NCBI GenBank assembly: GCA_044507605.1
Contig: JBIQJI010000014.1
Span: 1 to 64,000 of the forward strand
Length of the DNA: 64,000 nucleotides
Source of the DNA: Thermopolyspora sp044507605
GTDB taxonomy: Bacteria > Actinomycetota > Actinomycetes > Streptosporangiales > Streptosporangiaceae
Direction: 5' to 3'
Under the pieces are notes generated by a model that saw only the letters and a list, made by a program, of their open reading frames with translations, searched no databases and was not told the origin of the DNA. Position numbers and translations under genes: made by a program. Each line of letters opens with the position of its first letter. Positions within the stretch are counted from its first letter, which is position 1. This document shows positions 60,285-64,000 of the stretch, piece by piece.

Positions 60285-61721
60285 GTGACAGAGACATCGA
60301 AGACCGCGGTCATTGGGGTCACCGGCCTCGCCACGATGGGGCGCAACCTGGCCCGTAACCTGGCACGACACGGCCACCCCGTCGCCGTCCACAATCGCAC
60401 CGCCAGCCGCACCAAGGCGCTCATGTCGGAATACGGCCACGAGGGCACATTCATCCCGGCCGAATCAGCCGAGGACTTCGTCCGCTCCCTCGAACGCCCC
60501 CGCCGCATCGTGATCATGGTGAAGGCGGGAGCGCCCACCGATGCCGTGATCGAGGAGTTCGCGCCACTGCTCGAACCCGGCGACATGATCGTCGACGGCG
60601 GCAACGCCCACTTCGCCGACACCCGCCGCCGCGAACGCGACCTGCGCGAGCGCGGACTGCACTTCGTCGGCACCGGCATCTCCGGCGGCGAGGAAGGCGC
60701 CCTCAACGGGCCCAGCATCATGCCGGGCGGCTCCCCCGAGTCCTACGCCGCGCTCGGCCCCCTGCTGGAGAGCATCGCGGCCTCCGTCGACGGCACGCCG
60801 TGCTGCACCCACGTCGGCCCCGACGGCGCCGGCCACTTCGTGAAGATGGTGCACAACGGCATCGAGTACGCCGACATGCAGCTCATCGCCGAGTCCTACG
60901 ATCTGCTGCGCAACGGCCTCGGCATGCCGCCGGCCGAGATCGCCGAAGCGTTCCGCACCTGGAACACCGGCCGCCTCGGGTCGTACCTCATCGAGATCAC
61001 CGCCGACCTGCTCGCCCACGTCGACGAACGCACCGGCAAGCCGTTCGTCGACATCGTGCTCGACCAGGCCGAACAGAAGGGCACCGGCCGCTGGACCGTC
61101 CAGACCGCCCTCGACCTCGGCGTCCCCGTCAGCGGCATCGCCGAAGCCGTGTTCGCCCGCTCCCTGTCCGGCCACGCCGACCTGCGCACCGCCGCCCGCG
61201 GCCTGCCCGGCCCCGCCCGGTTCAAGCTGGAAAGCCGGTTCACCGACGACGTCGAGAAGGCGCTGTACGCCTCCAAGATCGTGGCCTACGCGCAGGGCTT
61301 CAACCAGATCCAGGCCGCCAGCGCCGAATACGACTGGAACGTCGACCTCGGCGCCATGGCCACCATCTGGCGCGGCGGCTGCATCATCCGGGCCGGCTTC
61401 CTCGACCGCATCCGCGCGGCCTACGACGCCGACCCGGCGACCCCCACCCTGCTCACCGACGACCACTTCTCCTCGGCCATCGGCGAGGCCCAGGACTCCT
61501 GGCGCACCGTGGTGTCGATCGCCGCCCAGCTCGGCATCCCCACCCCCGGCTTCGCCACCTCCCTCGCCTACTACGACGCCCTCCGCGCCGACCACCTCCC
61601 GGCCGCCCTCACCCAGGCCCAACGCGACTACTTCGGCGCCCACACCTACCGCCGCACCGACCGCGAAGGCACCTACCACACCCGCTGGGAGGCCCCCGGC
61701 CGCCCAGAAATCCCCGCCTGA
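60285..61721 (+). CDS. gnd: 6-phosphogluconate dehydrogenase, decarboxylating
   Basis: The 478-residue protein has the NADP-binding IGVTGLATMGRNLARNLARHG, IVDGGNAHFADT, GTGISGGEEGALNGPSIMPGG, the active-site KMVHNGIEYADMQLIAE, and the C-terminal tail TYRRTDREGTYHTRW of long-chain 6PGDH. It makes ribulose 5-phosphate and NADPH in the pentose phosphate pathway. GTG at 60285 follows GAGAG and fits the family N-terminus. Its last 35 bases, with the stop, are repeated at 62862-62896, so a small element appears to have entered here without damaging the gene. Confidence 0.96.
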   Translation: MTETSKTAVIGVTGLATMGRNLARNLARHGHPVAVHNRTASRTKALMSEYGHEGTFIPAESAEDFVRSLERPRRIVIMVKAGAPTDAVIEEFAPLLEPGDMIVDGGNAHFADTRRRERDLRERGLHFVGTGISGGEEGALNGPSIMPGGSPESYAALGPLLESIAASVDGTPCCTHVGPDGAGHFVKMVHNGIEYADMQLIAESYDLLRNGLGMPPAEIAEAFRTWNTGRLGSYLIEITADLLAHVDERTGKPFVDIVLDQAEQKGTGRWTVQTALDLGVPVSGIAEAVFARSLSGHADLRTAARGLPGPARFKLESRFTDDVEKALYASKIVAYAQGFNQIQAASAEYDWNVDLGAMATIWRGGCIIRAGFLDRIRAAYDADPATPTLLTDDHFSSAIGEAQDSWRTVVSIAAQLGIPTPGFATSLAYYDALRADHLPAALTQAQRDYFGAHTYRRTDREGTYHTRWEAPGRPEIPA

Positions 61722-61722
61722 C
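61688..61722 (+). repeat. 35-base perfect direct repeat, copy 1 (3' end of gnd)
   Basis: This stretch begins GGAGGCCCCCGGCC and ends CCCCGCCTGAC, covering the last codons and stop of gnd. Every base is identical to 62862-62896, while flanking bases on both outer and inner sides differ. It is the left boundary of the low-GC segment and looks like an attachment-site duplication. Confidence 0.9.
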
Positions 61723-61739
61723 CGCGACCCATCCACCCC

Positions 61740-61770
61740 GCCCGGTACCGGCAACCCGCCGGCACCGGGC
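61740..61770. terminator. Hairpin terminator after gnd
   Basis: GCCCGGTACCGGC (61740-61752) pairs with GCCGGCACCGGGC (61758-61770) with one mismatch and a 5-base loop, 18 bases after the gnd stop and followed by ATTTCACT. It may belong to the insert rather than to ancestral gnd. Confidence 0.7.
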
Positions 61771-62288
61771 ATTTCACTAGAAAAAGTATTTATTCGGGTG
61801 TATTTGAGTCCAAAGTGAGTGGCTGACTATGGGATGCTCAACCGTATAAGCTCTGCTTCTATGGCCGAGCCCGATACAACTTACGTCCGGACGAGCGCCT
61901 GCCCGGCCTCGTCGCCCTGGCTCTGTCTTCCAGACGCTACCGTGCTTACGCATCACACTTTCAAGGCAAATCGCTTTCTTGATGCCCCGAGATACGAAAA
62001 GGAACGAGAGGTATCTGTCCTGACAGGACGACTCTGAGGGAGAGGCATCTCGCTATCGAACTAGGGCAATAACTCCTAAAGCCCTTGAGCAGGCTAGGGT
62101 ACGGTACACGACTGCAGGTAGCCTACGTGCTGCGGGCTTCGCGGTTGTCCATACACCAGGGCGCCTGACCAAGGGGTGCGGGCCGGATGGTGAGCATGTG
62201 TCGATCGTCTGGCCTGCCGACGATCCGCTTGTACGGCAAGACATCCCCTGGCCGCCGACCGTGTCGCAGAGCTTCGTTCGATGCTTCA

Positions 62289-62801
62289 ATGGGCATGAAG
62301 AAGGGGGAGATGAGACGATTGAACCTCGATGCGCTGATCAAGCAAGGTCATCTGCCGTGGCGTCCGCGTCCGGAAGCCCGTGACCTTGATGTCTGGCATC
62401 AGTACGAGAGTCCTTTGACCGGAACTTTCCGAATCGACGACGCGCTGGTCCTTTTTACCCAGGTTCTCGAGACCGGTCACGGGCTGTCCGCATGGGCCTA
62501 CGTATGCTTGTCCGAAAGCGACGAGCGTGAGCTTGAGGGAAGGACATTCGCGTCCGTAGACGAACTCGATAGTTTCGTCGCAGCTCGGTTCTGCGGTCAC
62601 GAAGCCGTTCTGGCTCTGGCAACCGATGATCAGATCGACAGTTGGACGCGGAAAGAAGTACATGACGGACTTTTGGCCGCAGTGGAGGCCTATCTGAACG
62701 ATCTGATAGCCGGAGTGAACAAGGTACCCAGTGCTGAGCAACGAGTACTCGCCAAGTTCGCTGGTGTGGAGGCCGCACACTCCGAGCTCGCCTCCGCTTG
62801 A
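62289..62801 (+). CDS. Orphan hypothetical protein in the gnd-associated insert
   Basis: The 170-residue product contains LDVWHQYESPLTGTFRIDDALVLFTQVL, WAYVCLSESDERELEGRTF, SVDELDSFVAARFCGH and EVHDGLLAAVEAYLNDLIAG. It is acidic and looks like a compact soluble protein. No family is recognised with confidence. Codon use is less GC-biased at third positions than in neighbouring genes, consistent with transfer. Starts at 62289, 62295 and 62310 (MRRLNLDALI) are possible; AAGGGGGA lies immediately before the last. It is the only coding content of the insert. Confidence 0.65.
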   Translation: MGMKKGEMRRLNLDALIKQGHLPWRPRPEARDLDVWHQYESPLTGTFRIDDALVLFTQVLETGHGLSAWAYVCLSESDERELEGRTFASVDELDSFVAARFCGHEAVLALATDDQIDSWTRKEVHDGLLAAVEAYLNDLIAGVNKVPSAEQRVLAKFAGVEAAHSELASA

Positions 62802-62861
62802 TCGCTCAAGGCGTCTTGGCCGAGCAGGTGACAGGCGACGCCGATGTCGACGAGGGCCAGC

Positions 62862-62896
62862 GGAGGCCCCCGGCCGCCCAGAAATCCCCGCCTGAC
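62862..62896 (+). repeat. 35-base perfect direct repeat, copy 2
   Basis: This is an exact duplicate of 61688-61722 (the end of gnd) lying 61 bases after the orphan gene's stop. It is not part of any gene here. It forms the right boundary of the insert and would correspond to the second attachment site. Confidence 0.9.
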
Positions 62897-62915
62897 ACCC
62901 TGCCGGAAGCCGAAG

Positions 62916-62944
62916 CGCCCCGCCCCGATGCCCGGGGCGGGGCG
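62916..62944. terminator. Very stable hairpin after repeat copy 2
   Basis: CGCCCCGCCCCG (62916-62927) pairs perfectly with CGGGGCGGGGCG (62933-62944) across a 5-base loop. It lies 20 bases after repeat copy 2 and 18 bases before the 3' end of the convergent CHAP/FG-GAP gene. Before insertion it would have stood about 20 bases past the gnd stop, so it is probably the ancestral gnd terminator. Confidence 0.7.
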
Positions 62945-62961
62945 TCGAGCCCGCGTGGTCG

Positions 62962-64000
62962 TCAGGCGATGTGGTGGACGTCGGTCCAGTGCGGGTAGAT
63001 CCAGGTGGCGTTGTTGAACGGGTCGTGCGGTGGGTAGCCGCTGACGTTGCCGTAGATCTGCAGTTCGCCGGAGTTGGTGACGGCCATGAGGTCGGCGAAG
63101 CCGTCTCCGGTCACGTCGCTGGCGGTGATGTCGGCGACCTGGTCCCAGCCTGATTGGATCTGCCAGGTCTGGTTGACGAACGGTCTGCCGCCGTTGGCCG
63201 GTAGGAGCAGGCCGTTGCCGAAGACCGTCAGGGTGCCGTCGCTGCGGATCGCCAGCAGGTCGCCGTAGGCGTCGCCGGATACGTCGCCGATGGCGATGTC
63301 GATCACGTCGGTGCCCCAGTGGTCGGGGTAGGTCCAGGTGACCGCGCGGAAGGGTAGTGCGTCGGTGCCGGTTTCTTTGGTGTTGAGGTAGATCTGCAGG
63401 CTGCCGTCGTCCATGACGGCGGCGAGGTCGGCCCATCCGTCGTGGTTGACGTCGCCGGCGGCGATGCGGCGGGCGTGCGACCAGTTCGGGTAGTCCCGCC
63501 ACACGGTGGTGAAGAACGATCCGTTGCCGAGTTTGGAGGCGTTGCCGAAGATCTGGAGGTGTCCTGATGTGGTCAGTACCAGGAAGTCGGCGAAGCCGTC
63601 GCCGCTGACGTCGGCCGTGGTGATCGACCGTGCGTCGGTGTTCCAGTTGGTGTTGGTGGTCTGCCAGGTCACCCCGACGAACGGGCGGCCGTCGAATTCC
63701 GGCAGTTTGATGCCGTTGCCGTAGACCACCAGCTGGCCTTGGGCGTTCACCGCGGTCAGGTCACCGAAACCGTCCCCGGTGACATCACCCTCGGTCCGAT
63801 CCACCGGACGGGAGCCGGCGAGCCCGGGCGGCGTCACATATCCGGAGATGAGAACGTTCCTCGCGCCCGAGCGGGTCGACGCGGGATAAACGTGGCGTTG
63901 GGCGACCCGGTTGCCGTAGTTTCCGTCCACGGTGTCGATGGACCCGTCACCGTTGACCCCTACGACCACCGAGACGTGGCCGCCGGTGCCCGACCCCGGC
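62962..64000 (-). CDS. CHAP-domain plus FG-GAP/VCBS-repeat secreted protein (5' end outside window)
   Basis: The frame stays open through the right edge; the visible 345 or so residues are C-terminal. They start with GSGTGGHVSVVVGVNGDGSIDTVDGNYGNRV when read to the edge, matching the catalytic His and Asn/Asp end of a CHAP amidase/peptidase. About five FG-GAP repeats of some 60 residues follow, each with a DVxGDGxxD calcium loop and a LQIYGN-like strand. CHAP enzymes cut peptidoglycan or peptides, and the repeats probably form a beta-propeller that binds wall or partner. A Met in the visible part is internal. Confidence 0.82.
   Translation of the reverse strand, partial: PGSGTGGHVSVVVGVNGDGSIDTVDGNYGNRVAQRHVYPASTRSGARNVLISGYVTPPGLAGSRPVDRTEGDVTGDGFGDLTAVNAQGQLVVYGNGIKLPEFDGRPFVGVTWQTTNTNWNTDARSITTADVSGDGFADFLVLTTSGHLQIFGNASKLGNGSFFTTVWRDYPNWSHARRIAAGDVNHDGWADLAAVMDDGSLQIYLNTKETGTDALPFRAVTWTYPDHWGTDVIDIAIGDVSGDAYGDLLAIRSDGTLTVFGNGLLLPANGGRPFVNQTWQIQSGWDQVADITASDVTGDGFADLMAVTNSGELQIYGNVSGYPPHDPFNNATWIYPHWTDVHHIA

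Larger units (their letters stand above)
61723..62861. mobile_element. Small low-GC insert at the 3' end of gnd, bounded by direct repeats
   Basis: The 1,139 bases between the repeats begin with a hairpin and then become markedly AT-rich (for example GAAAAAGTATTTATTCGGG near 61781), unlike the rest of the window. One gene (62289-62801) is present and no integrase or transposase is seen. From 61771 to 62288 no convincing gene was found; a 72-codon frame at 61819-62037 has no recognisable features. Duplication of a gene's 3' end while preserving it is typical of tyrosine-recombinase elements, so this may be a deletion derivative or a cassette mobilised in trans. Confidence 0.7.

Noticed and set aside
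61819..62037. 72-codon frame inside the gnd insert
   Set aside because: It has no ribosome site, no recognisable features and an irregular amino acid mix. It may be a decayed gene, but nothing supports calling it.

Overview
The window is a 64 kb piece of a very GC-rich actinobacterial chromosome. Most starts are ATG or GTG with GGAGG-type ribosome binding sites, ATGA/GTGA stop-start overlaps are frequent, and the gene content is actinobacterial: the rpsF-ssb-rpsR-rplI cluster followed by dnaB, the dnaX-ybaB-recR-lysC-asd string, tRNA adenosine deaminase-associated proteins, a SARP/AfsR regulator, LCP proteins and a subtilisin-inhibitor-like protein. The layout fits Streptosporangiales (Nonomuraea-like), but that rank is inference from gene content and order.

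1-9.2 kb: envelope glycosyltransferases, a DNase IV-like nuclease, ribosomal protein/ssb genes and replicative helicase dnaB, which is preceded by strong DnaA boxes. 9.2-18.6 kb: an ABC exporter divergent from a NarL-type two-component pair, a second sliding-clamp gene, GntR and XRE/TPR regulators, a PH-domain membrane protein, small proteins and upp. 18.8-28.8 kb: two tandem tadA-associated genes, tadA, a glucose dehydrogenase-like gene, two tRNA-Ser genes, the SRP RNA, dnaX-ybaB-recR, and lysC-asd with an internal lysC start. 28.9-33.5 kb: an M15-like peptidase, two TetR regulators, an amidohydrolase, SURF1, and a second DnaA-box cluster between two convergent genes.

33.5-41.6 kb: a structured intergenic region that may be a group II intron fragment, a 989-residue AfsR-like regulator with SARP-type direct repeats upstream, a divergent aminotransferase/LysR pair, a conserved hypothetical gene behind a Zur-like palindrome, and a membrane Ser/Thr kinase. 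41.7-46.8 kb: a complete sulfate ABC importer and an LCP gene. 47-54.7 kb: an SSI-like protease inhibitor with Arg at P1, a P450 with a repeat insertion, an intact MFS gene, a frameshifted MFS gene, an MBL-fold protein and a second LCP gene. 54.7-60.3 kb: a coupled three-subunit molybdenum aldehyde oxidoreductase (PaoABC-like) followed by a FUSC membrane protein.

60.3-64 kb: gnd. Its last 35 bp, including the stop codon, are repeated perfectly 1.14 kb downstream. The two copies bracket a clearly AT-richer segment with one orphan gene, which looks like a small integrated element. Beyond it lies a CHAP/FG-GAP secreted protein cut by the window edge. No CRISPR array, rRNA or intact insertion sequence was seen.
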